64,000 bases of DNA from Flavobacterium alkalisoli (GCF_008000935.1 NZ_CP042831.1:2790001-2854000), one strand, 5' to 3'; shown: positions 15,246-23,872, counted from the stretch's first letter. Notes: generated by a model from the letters alone, not told the origin. Numbers and translations are program-made.

Positions 15246-16643
15246 TTATTTTAAAGAACCTACCATATCTTCCGGTTTAACCCAGGCATCAAAATCCTCC
15301 GGAGAAACATAACCTAAACGTACTGCCTCTTCTTTAAGGGTTGTACCGTTTTTGTGTGCTGTCTGAGCGATTTCTGCTGCTTTGTAGTAACCAATTTTAG
15401 TATTAAGAGCTGTTACAAGCATTAAAGAGTTGTCTACAAGTTCTTTAATACGTTTGTGGTTAGGCTCGATACCCTGTGCACAGTGCTCATCAAAAGATAC
15501 ACACGCATCACCAATTAATCTTGCCGACTGTAGGAAGTTAGCAGCCATAAGAGGTTTGAAAACGTTAAGTTCGTAGTGACCCTGAGTACCACCTACAGTG
15601 ATAGCCACATCGTTACCCATAACCTGAGCACAAACCATTGTTAATGCCTCACACTGTGTTGGGTTAACTTTACCGGGCATGATAGATGATCCCGGCTCAT
15701 TTTCAGGAATTAATATTTCGCCAATACCTGAACGCGGACCAGAAGCCAGCATACGGATATCGTTAGCTATTTTGTTTAATGAAACAGCAAGTTGTTTTAA
15801 AGCGCCGTGAGTTTCAACAATTGCATCGTGAGCAGCTAATGCCTCAAATTTGTTTTCTGCAGTTACAAACGGATGACCTGTAAATTTAGCGATGTACTCA
15901 GCTACTTTTACATCATATCCTTCAGGAGTGTTAAGTCCTGTACCTACAGCTGTACCGCCAAGGGCAACCTCTGAAAGGTGGGCTAAAGTATTTTTAACTG
16001 CTTTTAAACCATAGTTTAGCTGTGCCACATAACCTGAAAGCTCCTGACCTAAAGTTAGGGGAGTAGCATCCATTAAGTGTGTACGGCCTATTTTTACAAC
16101 ATTCATAAACTCCTGTGATTTCTTTTGTAGTGTATCACGAAGTTTCTCCACACCCGGAATAGTTACTTCCACCACAGCTTTGTAAGCAGCAATGTGCATA
16201 CCTGTAGGGTAAGTATCGTTAGAAGACTGAGATTTGTTTACATCGTCGTTAGCTTTTAGTACCGGCTCACCTTCGCCTATTTTACCTCCCGCAAGAACCT
16301 GAGCCCTGTTAGCTACAACCTCGTTTACGTTCATGTTACTTTGTGTTCCAGAACCTGTTTGCCATATTACAAGAGGGAACTGGTCGTCCAGCTTACCTGC
16401 AAGTATTTCGTCGCAAACCTGAGCAATAGCATCACGTTTTTCAACAGAAAGAACTCCTAAATCGTGGTTAGCATAAGCAGCAGCTTTTTTAAGGTAAGCA
16501 AAACCTTCTACTACTTCTTTTGGCATAGAGCCCGGAGTACCTATCTTAAAGTTGTTTCTTGAACGTTCGGTTTGTGCGCCCCAATACTTGTCAGCAGGAA
16601 CTTTCACTTCACCCATGGTGTCTTTTTCTATTCTGTATTCCAT
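15246..16643 (-). CDS. fumC: Class II fumarate hydratase
   Basis: Fumarase C interconverts fumarate and L-malate in the TCA cycle. The 465-residue length is typical. The superfamily signature [13 protein letters not shown] is present near residue 317, with the catalytic serine loop in GSS. Other hallmarks are [29 protein letters not shown] (B-site region) and [16 protein letters not shown]. The C-terminus ([19 protein letters not shown]) fits FumC rather than aspartase. It is a single-gene unit with its own terminator. Confidence 0.96.
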   Translation of the reverse strand: MEYRIEKDTMGEVKVPADKYWGAQTERSRNNFKIGTPGSMPKEVVEGFAYLKKAAAYANHDLGVLSVEKRDAIAQVCDEILAGKLDDQFPLVIWQTGSGTQSNMNVNEVVANRAQVLAGGKIGEGEPVLKANDDVNKSQSSNDTYPTGMHIAAYKAVVEVTIPGVEKLRDTLQKKSQEFMNVVKIGRTHLMDATPLTLGQELSGYVAQLNYGLKAVKNTLAHLSEVALGGTAVGTGLNTPEGYDVKVAEYIAKFTGHPFVTAENKFEALAAHDAIVETHGALKQLAVSLNKIANDIRMLASGPRSGIGEILIPENEPGSSIMPGKVNPTQCEALTMVCAQVMGNDVAITVGGTQGHYELNVFKPLMAANFLQSARLIGDACVSFDEHCAQGIEPNHKRIKELVDNSLMLVTALNTKIGYYKAAEIAQTAHKNGTTLKEEAVRLGYVSPEDFDAWVKPEDMVGSLK

Positions 16644-16866
16644 TTTGATGTGTTATTTATTGTATTCTGATTGTTTAACGGTTTAAAAACGTAACCTGCT
16701 GATGTTGTGCAGGTGTTTTTAAAATCCAGCCAAAAATAAGCAATATCGCTAGGTATTGAAAACGATTTCACAAAATTATTTTGTGTGTTTTTTGGTTTTA
16801 TGTGTTGCTCAAAATAAATTTTAAGATTATCTTTGGCCTGAATTAGAATAAACATAACACGCAATC

Positions 16867-17025
16867 ATGTTCGAATTTCAACAATATTTAGGTTTCTTAC
16901 TTTTCCTTTGTATCATTACAATAGGTTTTTGGTTAATGATGTTCCTTGTAAGCTTTGTGTTTTACTGGGTAGGCGGTGCAACCGTTGAGTTAATCAAAGA
17001 AAAAAGAAACAACAGAAAAAACTAA
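16867..17025 (+). CDS. Small membrane protein (52 aa)
   Basis: An ATG at 16867 opens 52 codons ending TAA at 17023-17025. The product has a short polar start (MFEFQQYLGF), a long hydrophobic stretch of roughly 30 residues (about 8-38) that could form one long or two short transmembrane helices, and a basic tail (KEKRNNRKN). The reading frame is followed immediately by a terminator hairpin, which supports a real transcribed gene. No family is recognised. It lies between fumC (divergent) and the fluoride riboswitch. Its size explains why it might be missed. Confidence 0.6.
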   Translation: MFEFQQYLGFLLFLCIITIGFWLMMFLVSFVFYWVGGATVELIKEKRNNRKN

Positions 17026-17027
17026 AT

Positions 17028-17052
17028 AAAAGCTGCCCAGGGTAGCTTTTTT
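17028..17052 (+). terminator. Terminator after the 52-aa gene
   Basis: AAGCTGCC-cag-GGTAGCTT with one G-U pair is followed by six T residues. It isolates the riboswitch leader from upstream transcription. Confidence 0.7.
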
Positions 17053-17060
17053 GGTATACA

Positions 17061-17138
17061 GGCAATGATGTCTGCCTTGAACCGCCTCTAATCGGGCTGA
17101 TGACGTCTACAAGTATCGGCTATGGCCGTGTAGATGTA
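17061..17138 (+). promoter_or_regulatory. Fluoride riboswitch (crcB motif) and expression platform
   Basis: Positions 17061-17110 match the crcB-motif fluoride aptamer. P1 is GGCA (17061-17064) with TGCC (17073-17076). The pseudoknot strands are GATGTC (17067-17072) and GACGTC (17102-17107). P2 contains GCC/GGGC, and the conserved GGGCTGATG and TCTAC blocks are present. The 3' end of the aptamer (TCTACA, 17106-17111) can instead pair with TGTAGA (17129-17134), an overlapping hairpin suited to act as the switch. The downstream gene is a CLC-F fluoride exporter, the classic partner of this RNA. No T-run follows the switch hairpin, so control may act on translation. Confidence 0.9.
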
Positions 17139-17157
17139 TTATATAATCAAGGTAAAC

Positions 17158-18498
17158 ATGAACAGACAGTCTTTAAAAGGTCTTATTGCTTCAATCGAAC
17201 AAATTCCACAGTTTTTTTATCTGCTAAAGTGGCTACTTATTTCGATAATTGTCGGAATATTGTGTGGCTCTGCTTCTGCATTCTTTTTAGTCTCGCTTGA
17301 GTGGGCTACAAACTGGCGTGAAAGCCACATTTGGATAATTGCCTTTCTACCTCTTGGCGGACTCATAATCGGATTATTATATCATTATTTTGGCAGTAGT
17401 GTTGTAAAAGGCAACAATATGCTGCTGGAGGAACTGCATACTCCTAAACAGGTTATTCCTTTTCGTATGGCACCCCTGGTGTTGTTTGGCACTATAGCCA
17501 CACACTTTTTTGGGGGATCTGCCGGGCGTGAGGGTACTGCTGTACAAATGGGAGGTGCGATTGCCGATCAGTTTACCAAAATCTTTAAGATGCGCCCGCG
17601 AGACCGCAAAATGCTTATTATAATTGGTATTAGCGGAGGTTTTGCATCAGTATTCGGTACGCCCCTTGCGGGTGCGGTGTTTGCTCTTGAAGTACTGGTT
17701 TTAGGAAGAATGCGTTATGAGGCGATATTGCCAAGCTTCCTTACTGCTGTGGTTGCTAATTATACCTGCTATATATGGGGAGTGGGGCATACGCAATACC
17801 ACATACCTTTTGTGCCGGAAATGACACCGCTTAACCTGTTGTTTGCTGTTGGAGTTGGTATAGCATTCGGGCTTACGGCTACCTTATTCTCCAAGATGAC
17901 TCATTTTTGGGGTGAATTCTTTAAATCAAAAATCAGTTATTCTCCTTTAAGGCCCTTTGCCGGAGGTATAGTTATCGCCTTAGCGGTTTACTTGCTTGGT
18001 ACCACTAAATATATAGGCCTTGGTGTTCCTGTAATTGTAGATGCTTTTAATCAGGATTTAACCTCTTATGATTTCCTGCTTAAAATATTGTTTACATCCT
18101 TTACCCTTGGTGCCGGATTTAAAGGGGGAGAGGTAACTCCGCTATTCTTTATAGGGGCAACGCTAGGTAATGCTTTAGCTTTTTTTGTACCGTTGCCATT
18201 GGCATTGTTGGCAGGTATGGGCTTTGTGGCTGTATTTTCGGGAGCTACAAATACGCCAATTGCCTGTACGCTTATGGGGATAGAACTATTTGGTGCCGAA
18301 AGCGGTGTGTTTATAGCTATTGCCTGTGTTGTAGCCTACCTGTTTTCAGGGCATACGGGTATTTATTCCTCACAAATTATAGGAAGCTCTAAACATTTAC
18401 TGTTTGGCAGGGAACAGGAAAAAAGCCTGGCAAGCATTACCCAATCCAGAAAGGACAAGAGACACTCTTATATCTCATCGTTATCTGCAGGAAAATAA
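17158..18498 (+). CDS. CLC-F type fluoride/proton antiporter
   Basis: This 446-residue CLC-family protein has about ten to twelve hydrophobic segments. It carries the features that separate fluoride-specific CLC-F exporters from chloride CLCs: a GNN-containing motif (VVKGNNMLLEELH, residues 83-95) in place of GSGIP, and GGSAGREGTAVQMG (119-132) with T after the gating Glu125. The function is export of toxic F- coupled to H+ entry. The ATG at 17158 (MNRQSLKG) is preferred; an AAGG sits 8-9 bases upstream, and an earlier ATG at 17134 falls inside the riboswitch hairpin. The gene tail overlaps the convergent phytochrome gene by 31 bases. Confidence 0.92.
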   Translation: MNRQSLKGLIASIEQIPQFFYLLKWLLISIIVGILCGSASAFFLVSLEWATNWRESHIWIIAFLPLGGLIIGLLYHYFGSSVVKGNNMLLEELHTPKQVIPFRMAPLVLFGTIATHFFGGSAGREGTAVQMGGAIADQFTKIFKMRPRDRKMLIIIGISGGFASVFGTPLAGAVFALEVLVLGRMRYEAILPSFLTAVVANYTCYIWGVGHTQYHIPFVPEMTPLNLLFAVGVGIAFGLTATLFSKMTHFWGEFFKSKISYSPLRPFAGGIVIALAVYLLGTTKYIGLGVPVIVDAFNQDLTSYDFLLKILFTSFTLGAGFKGGEVTPLFFIGATLGNALAFFVPLPLALLAGMGFVAVFSGATNTPIACTLMGIELFGAESGVFIAIACVVAYLFSGHTGIYSSQIIGSSKHLLFGREQEKSLASITQSRKDKRHSYISSLSAGK

Positions 18499-20738
18499 AT
18501 ACTGATTACTGCACCCTCTCCTAATTTACCCGATGCGGTTATGTATCCGTTGTGGTTTTGTACAATCTTTTTACATAAAGCCAGTCCAACACCAGAGCCT
18601 TTATAGTCAAGGGGTGAATGTAGCCTTGTAAATATATTGAATATCGATTCGGCATATTCCTGTTCAAAACCAATTCCGTTATCGGCAACATAAACCAGTT
18701 TGTAAAGCATTCGGTTTGTACTATTAAACGCAACAGGAACCTTTTCTGCAGAGAGCTGTACTACAGGTTTCCTGTCGGGAGAGGAATACTTAATTGAATT
18801 GGATATAAGGTTAGAGAACAGTTGCTTTAGCAGAAACGGAACACCCTGTACCTGAGGTAATACATCTATGTTTACGGTTGCTTCTTTTTCCTCAATAGTT
18901 TCGTGAAGTTCAATAACAACTTCTTTAATCAGTTCTGTAAGGTCTACAGTCTCAAAATTACTGTCTTCGTGCTTTAAGCGGGTGTATTTTAAAATATCAA
19001 CAAGCAGTGTCTGCATCCTGTTTGCAGAACTGTTCATTCGTTTTATGGCATCTTCCACCTTTTCAGGAATGTTCTTTTCGGTACTTAATATGCGTGAAGA
19101 TACAAGCTGTATTTTACGTAGAGGTTCCTGAAGGTCATGTGTACTTATCCAGTTAATATTTTCAAGCTCAGAATTTGTTTCTTTAAGCAATTCGCTTAGC
19201 TTTCGGTATTTTTGCTCCTCGTTGGTAATTACAAGAAGGTTTATCTGTCGTTGCAGCCTGTAGGCATAATTGGCAGCAGTATCTATTTCAGGTTTCTCCC
19301 ATGGAGAACTCTGGCACTTAACGACCTCTTTCCAAAGGTCGAATGATTTTCTGGGTGAAAGCCCTTTTTCATCTTTTTCAATAGACTTATTAGGATCTCC
19401 TGCCCAGTTTATTTCCTTTACTGTTTCCGGCCTGTACCAAATAATACTGTTGTCGTTTTCTATATCAAGGGAATGATATATAATACCCGATGTGTTTTCA
19501 CATACGTTTTTGTATTCTGGTAAAAGATCAATAAGTTTATCTGTGTGCAAACTTCCGTTTTGAGTATAAGTAGACAACCAGCTTGAAATCTTTTTTATTT
19601 CCTCGTCATCAGGTGTAATACCGCTTTTGTACACAGAATTATTGAATAATACAGATACCCCCGAAGCATTACATAGCTCTAAAAGCTGTTTTGAGTTAAC
19701 CAGTTCTTTAAAAGATGTGGCATTGGTAAGGGTAATATCCTTTACCTTATCTAATGCTGAAGCTGTTTTAAGCGAGAGCTCGTACTCTTCGTTTTTTTGC
19801 CTTATATCTATCTGCGAAGTGATAAAGTGTCCCTGTAACTGAGCTGCCAGTCTTAAATCGGGTGCCAGGTTTTTAGGCGAATAATGATGGCACGCAATAA
19901 GTCCCCACAGTTTCTTTTGGTGTATTAAAGAAATGGTTAATGTTGCACCAACACCCATATTATGCAGGTATTGCACATGTATAGGAGAAGTACTCCTTAA
20001 AATGGAAAGGCTCAGGTCAAGATTGTTTTCTGTGCCGTTATCAATGGTATAAATAGGTACCGGAGTATAATCTACATCGGTTATTATACGCAAAAGGTTT
20101 TGCATATAAAGTTCGCGTGCCTGTTTAGGTATATCGGTATGCGGGTAGTGTAATCCTAAGAAAGGTTCTAAATCTTCCCTTACGCTTTCGGCATATACTT
20201 CTCCATTATAATCTTTATCAAAACGATAAATCATTACGCGGTCATACCCTGTTATATCTCTTGTGCCTTCTGCAACGAGCTGGCAAAGTTCTTTTAAGGT
20301 ATGGGTGTCATGCATATAACCCAAAAGCTGGGCTGTCTGGTTATATTCAAAACTAATATCCTTTTCGTTAACGCTTGCAGGTTCTGCCTCTATAATATAA
20401 TGATTATCGCGTTTGTGTACCGTACACAGGAAGTTCTTACTATTAAGTTCCAGTTTTAAAAGACTGGCAGAAAGCATTAGGTCTCTGCTTATATAATCTT
20501 TCAGGTTGTTAATGGTTTCATTACCAAAAACCGAGTCGATGGTCTTTCCTAAGATATCCTGATGCTTTATACCGATATACTCATAGCTGTTGCCGCTGCA
20601 AAACTCAACGTTAAAGTCGGTAATATTTACGGCAAGCAAAAAGCCATGTGGCTGTATACTTCCGGGTATGTGTATAGGTTCCTGTTCGCAGTTAGTAAGA
20701 TTAACTATTTCACGGTTTACGATATCCTTTATGTTCAT
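18468..20738 (-). CDS. bphP: Bacteriophytochrome sensor histidine kinase
   Basis: This 756-residue protein has PAS-GAF-PHY-histidine kinase order. Cys17 in the N-terminal extension (NCEQEPIHIPGSIQPHG) is the biliverdin attachment site. In the GAF domain PHTDIP (199-204) replaces the usual PASDIP but keeps the key Asp202, and LWGLIACHH (277-285) keeps the chromophore-contacting His. The PHY tongue has WAGDP and PRKSF (462-466). The kinase H-box is STHDLQEPLR (His534), with an HATPase domain to the end. It should sense red/far-red light in the cytosol. The heme oxygenase that makes its chromophore is encoded 22 bases upstream. Confidence 0.95.
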   Translation of the reverse strand: MNIKDIVNREIVNLTNCEQEPIHIPGSIQPHGFLLAVNITDFNVEFCSGNSYEYIGIKHQDILGKTIDSVFGNETINNLKDYISRDLMLSASLLKLELNSKNFLCTVHKRDNHYIIEAEPASVNEKDISFEYNQTAQLLGYMHDTHTLKELCQLVAEGTRDITGYDRVMIYRFDKDYNGEVYAESVREDLEPFLGLHYPHTDIPKQARELYMQNLLRIITDVDYTPVPIYTIDNGTENNLDLSLSILRSTSPIHVQYLHNMGVGATLTISLIHQKKLWGLIACHHYSPKNLAPDLRLAAQLQGHFITSQIDIRQKNEEYELSLKTASALDKVKDITLTNATSFKELVNSKQLLELCNASGVSVLFNNSVYKSGITPDDEEIKKISSWLSTYTQNGSLHTDKLIDLLPEYKNVCENTSGIIYHSLDIENDNSIIWYRPETVKEINWAGDPNKSIEKDEKGLSPRKSFDLWKEVVKCQSSPWEKPEIDTAANYAYRLQRQINLLVITNEEQKYRKLSELLKETNSELENINWISTHDLQEPLRKIQLVSSRILSTEKNIPEKVEDAIKRMNSSANRMQTLLVDILKYTRLKHEDSNFETVDLTELIKEVVIELHETIEEKEATVNIDVLPQVQGVPFLLKQLFSNLISNSIKYSSPDRKPVVQLSAEKVPVAFNSTNRMLYKLVYVADNGIGFEQEYAESIFNIFTRLHSPLDYKGSGVGLALCKKIVQNHNGYITASGKLGEGAVISIYFPADNDEI

Positions 20739-20760
20739 AACGGGGCTTTGTTATGTTATT

Positions 20761-21348
20761 TTATGAGAAATGCCTGCCTATAGTGGTAAAGGCATATTCT
20801 GCTCCTGCAATTATTTCTTTTTCATTATTAGTTTGTGCTTCATAAGCCGTAAGGGCATTAAGGAAAGACTTCCACTTGCTGCCGGTTTGGTTACCATATC
20901 CGGCAAAATAAGAAGCTCCCTGCTCTTCGGTATGGCCTAGTGAGGTATGTATGTTTTTAAGGATTACCCTTCCGCCCAGGGAAGAGCCCTCTATTACATA
21001 CAATACTCCCATGGCAAATGCGGGGCTCATTGAAGCAGTATTTTCAAAAGGCTTATGTAATTGTGTTTTGTAAAAACCTAATGCTTTAAGATCGTTTTCT
21101 AAAAGTGATGTTTTGTTTCTTTCATTTACATCGGGAACAAAAGCAGTAAGGGCCGGAAAAATTTCTTCTTCGGCCTGCTTGACTACATCGTGCATCAGGT
21201 TTAGGTAATGCACATATTCCTTGTTAGTTACATTAGGATTTACAATCGAAACTGAAACAGGAAGTTGTTCCAGATTAGTATGGGCTACCGATGTTTTGGC
21301 TCTTAGCCTTTCTAAAAAAGTTTCGGTTGCCGTAAGCTCATTACTCAT
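20761..21348 (-). CDS. Biliverdin-producing heme oxygenase (BphO-type)
   Basis: This 195-residue heme oxygenase matches the BphO group. The proximal heme ligand is His23 (KTSVAHTNLE), and the distal helix contains the glycine-rich YVIEGSSLGGRVI segment near residues 117-129. It opens heme to biliverdin, the chromophore that attaches to the phytochrome encoded directly downstream (22-base gap). The cytosolic location and gene order agree with a light-sensing, not an iron-scavenging, role. It begins 15 bases after the stop of the receiver gene. Confidence 0.93.
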   Translation of the reverse strand: MSNELTATETFLERLRAKTSVAHTNLEQLPVSVSIVNPNVTNKEYVHYLNLMHDVVKQAEEEIFPALTAFVPDVNERNKTSLLENDLKALGFYKTQLHKPFENTASMSPAFAMGVLYVIEGSSLGGRVILKNIHTSLGHTEEQGASYFAGYGNQTGSKWKSFLNALTAYEAQTNNEKEIIAGAEYAFTTIGRHFS

Positions 21349-21363
21349 ATTTAAAAACAGTAC

Positions 21364-21795
21364 TTAGCAGTAGTAAACAAATTCATTACTATCGGAGTTG
21401 TTCTCCCAGTTCATTTTAAGCGTATGTTCGATAGATTTTTTAAGCTTATCAAACGCTCCCGATTTAGGCACATAAAATGAAGCACCAAGTTCCTTACTTT
21501 GCTGAATGGTAATATCATCGCTGGAAGTAGAGAACATAACCACGGGAAGGTTTTTATGCTGATCTGACTCGCGTACTCTCTTAAGGGTTTCCAATCCGTT
21601 CATACCCGGCATGTTTATATCTAAAAATACAAGGTAAGGGGTTGGTGGCGGGTTATTAAGCGCGTTTAGCAATTCTTCGCCGTTACGCTGCGTTACCACC
21701 TTAACGTTACTGTCTATTATATCGATAATCTCCCTGAAGAAGTCTATATCTTCCTGGTCATCATCGGTGTAAAACACTGTTAATTCGTTATTCAT
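21364..21795 (-). CDS. Single-domain response regulator (CheY-like)
   Basis: The start is taken at 21795 (MNNELTVFYTDDDQED, 143 residues), because the first 12 codons of the longer frame look non-coding. The receiver has the acidic pocket DDD, the phospho-acceptor Asp in YLVFLDINMPGMNG, the conserved Ser/Thr in VMFSTSSD and Lys in YVPKSG. There is no output domain. It is the kind of receiver encoded beside bacteriophytochromes and probably accepts phosphate from His534 of BphP. It heads the receiver-heme oxygenase-phytochrome unit; a TATATTTG element is at 21829-21836 on this strand. Confidence 0.9.
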   Translation of the reverse strand: MNNELTVFYTDDDQEDIDFFREIIDIIDSNVKVVTQRNGEELLNALNNPPPTPYLVFLDINMPGMNGLETLKRVRESDQHKNLPVVMFSTSSDDITIQQSKELGASFYVPKSGAFDKLKKSIEHTLKMNWENNSDSNEFVYYC

Positions 21796-21944
21796 GGGTC
21801 TTGATAGTTTTAATATTGGGTTGAATAACAAATATAGCCAATTTGTTTCCTAATAAGTGTTTACAAGCTGTTAATATTAGCTGAACACTGGGATTTGGAA
21901 AAATGTTATAACAAAGTATGTATAATTTTATAACAGCTAAAAAG

Positions 21945-22391
21945 CTACAAATTCATTATAAAACTGTCCTTATTTAACCCATCTGTAATATACTGCCAGT
22001 TGATATGAACCACATCAGTAAGTATCTTTTTAAGGTCGGTAAAGTCGGTAGGTTTTTTAATGTATACGTTAGCACCAAGAACAAATGTCTGCTCCACATC
22101 CTGCTCTGACGAAGAAGTAGAATAAATTGCAACCGATATATTTTTAAGCCTTTCGTTGTCACGTATTTCCTTTAAACATTCCAGCCCCGATTTACGAGGC
22201 ATGTTAAGGTCAAGGAAAATAATATCCGGAAGCGGATTTTCCTTTTTTACAAGATGATTCATCAGTTCTACACCATCCTTAAAGGTCGTTATAGAATATT
22301 TTATTTTAACCTCCTCAAAGGCTTCTGTAAAAAACAGGCGATCATCTTCGTCATCGTCTGCCAGCATTATATGTAAATGGCTAAGGTGCAT
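21945..22391 (-). CDS. Single-domain response regulator (CheY-like), second copy
   Basis: This 148-residue receiver has DDDEDDRLF, IIFLDLNMPRKSG (phospho-Asp), AIYSTSSSEQD and YIKKPTDFTDL (Lys). There is no output domain. It is a paralogue of the receiver at 21364-21795. It lies 15 bases downstream of the AraC-type gene and 149 bases upstream of the second receiver. It may act as a phosphate sink, a relay to another kinase, or the signal partner of the AraC-type regulator. Confidence 0.9.
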   Translation of the reverse strand: MHLSHLHIMLADDDEDDRLFFTEAFEEVKIKYSITTFKDGVELMNHLVKKENPLPDIIFLDLNMPRKSGLECLKEIRDNERLKNISVAIYSTSSSEQDVEQTFVLGANVYIKKPTDFTDLKKILTDVVHINWQYITDGLNKDSFIMNL

Positions 22392-22406
22392 ATAGGGCTT
22401 AAAAAA

Positions 22407-22961
22407 TTATTTTTCAGATATTCTTTTTTGTCTCATTATTTTCTGGAATGTGGTGGGGGTCACTCCTGTAATGTTTTTAAACTGCTGTGATAAATAAGCA
22501 ACACTGCTGTAATTCATCATAAAAGATATTTCGGTAAGGGAAAGACTTTCGGTCATGAGTAACTGTTTTACCCTTTCTATTTTATGAAGGATAATAAAGT
22601 TCTCTATTGAAATAAATGTGACTTCTGAAAATACCTGAGATAAGGTACGATAACTTTCATCCAGTTTTTCAGAAAGGTAAGATGATATTTTTAATGATTG
22701 CATACCTTTATCAGAATACAGCATTTCTATAATTGCATTCTTAATTTTTTGTACCAGTATGCTTTTTTGATTGTCTACTATTTCTATACCATATTGTTTT
22801 AGAGAATCAATCAGCTGATTGTATTTCTCCATAGGTATGTTTTCCTTAAACTTGACATATCCAGGCTCAGTCACTGTGCAGTCAATGTCAAATTTATCTA
22901 ACTGCTCCTGTAGCAGAACTTTACACATCTGGTCTATGTTATATTTTATGTAAAGCTCCAT
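22407..22961 (-). CDS. AraC-family transcriptional regulator (short form)
   Basis: This 184-residue regulator has a C-terminal AraC double helix-turn-helix (about residues 85-178). Helix pairs around RVKQLLMTESLSLTEISFMM and SVAYLSQQFKNITGVTPTTF match the AraC signature. The N-terminal 80 residues (a small alpha/beta region) do not resemble the cupin sensor of classical AraC proteins, so effector control must be different. The gene stands first in the minus-strand light cluster, with a receiver 15 bases downstream. It could be the output of the light signal or a stress regulator of the unit. It is a cytosolic DNA-binding protein. Confidence 0.88.
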   Translation of the reverse strand: MELYIKYNIDQMCKVLLQEQLDKFDIDCTVTEPGYVKFKENIPMEKYNQLIDSLKQYGIEIVDNQKSILVQKIKNAIIEMLYSDKGMQSLKISSYLSEKLDESYRTLSQVFSEVTFISIENFIILHKIERVKQLLMTESLSLTEISFMMNYSSVAYLSQQFKNITGVTPTTFQKIMRQKRISEK

Positions 22962-23062
22962 TAATTATCCCTTATTTAGCGAAGTAAAAGTAGTAAATTT
23001 TCTTAACATCCGTTTAAGCTTTCTTATATTCATACTTGCCCTATAGACTATTCAAATTAATA

Positions 23063-23070
23063 TAGGTTTG
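23063..23070 (+). promoter_or_regulatory. Promoter -7 element (TAGGTTTG), tentative
   Basis: TAGGTTTG fits TAnnTTTG and lies upstream of the membrane protein gene starting at 23138 or 23195; the nearest TTG (23036) is farther away than usual. Confidence 0.35.
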
Positions 23071-23194
23071 ATAAAAAATTAAAAATCAACAAATTAAAAG
23101 TTTTTGTTTAAATTTAATGTAACAGAAAACTTAACAAATGGCTGTAAGTGTAAATTGGCATACCATAATCACCTTATTGCAATATAATAAAAAT

Positions 23195-23872
23195 ATGTTT
23201 TATTTTAAATCTATACCACCTGACGGAGGAATTATTTATACCGAAACAAACATGCAAAATTTGTTTCCCGAGCCGCTAAACGCAGCGACCTCATTGCTAT
23301 TCTTATTATTAGCCCTTTTTTGGACATTTAAATTATGGGGAAGGGCAAAGCAGCATACTTTTTTGTTTACGGCTGTTATACTGCTTTATATTGGCGGAAT
23401 AGGAGGGACGGTTTATCATGGTCTGCGCCAGTGGAGCTTTTTTATTATGATGGACTGGCTGCCTATTATGCTGCTTTGTATAGCGGCGGGCGTTTATTTT
23501 TTGGCCCGGCTTACAAAATGGTATTATGCCGTAGGTATGATAGTAGTGTATGTTGCTTTTCAGTTTTATTTAAGGAGTATAATGACGCAAAGTGATGTCC
23601 ATCTGTTTATAAACATAAACTATGCGGTAATGGCATCGCTGGTGCTTTTCCCGGTACTGGGATATCTTATAAGGACAAGGTTTGAAAACGGACTATGGGT
23701 AGGGTTGGCACTTATGGCTTTTATTCTTGCACTTACTTTTCGTATTGCCGACGGCTGGGGCTGGGTGAGTTTTGGTACTCACTTTTTATGGCACTTATTT
23801 GGTGCGGTGGCTGCCTACTGCATGTTTCAGTACATATACCTTATCAATAACAGTCAACGGGTTGTTGTATAA
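23195..23872 (+). CDS. CREST/alkaline-ceramidase-like membrane protein
   Basis: The protein (225 residues from the ATG at 23195, or 244 from 23138) has about seven transmembrane helices. It shows the CREST-superfamily pattern: PEPLNAATSLLF near the first helix, GTVYHGLRQW (S/G-x-x-x-H) after helix 2, MMDWLPIML with the conserved Asp, and GTHFLWHLFGA with paired His near the end. In alkaline ceramidases these His and Asp residues bind zinc. The later start is preferred because MFYFKSIPPDGG aligns with the usual N-terminus of this family. Hydrolysis of a sphingolipid amide is plausible, as Bacteroidota often make sphingolipids. Confidence 0.72.
   Translation: MFYFKSIPPDGGIIYTETNMQNLFPEPLNAATSLLFLLLALFWTFKLWGRAKQHTFLFTAVILLYIGGIGGTVYHGLRQWSFFIMMDWLPIMLLCIAAGVYFLARLTKWYYAVGMIVVYVAFQFYLRSIMTQSDVHLFININYAVMASLVLFPVLGYLIRTRFENGLWVGLALMAFILALTFRIADGWGWVSFGTHFLWHLFGAVAAYCMFQYIYLINNSQRVVV

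Noticed and set aside
16628-16864. 78-codon minus-strand frame just upstream of fumC
   Set aside because: It overlaps the fumC start and the promoter region; composition is random-looking and no family features are seen.
17134-17157. Earlier ATG (17134) for the CLC-F gene
   Set aside because: It lies in the switch hairpin of the riboswitch; the ATG at 17158 has an AAGG before it and a family-like start.
21904-21935. TGTTATAA / TTATAACA inverted repeat between the two receiver genes
   Set aside because: Arms are short and AT-rich with a 16-base gap; it may be an operator, but chance is a good explanation.
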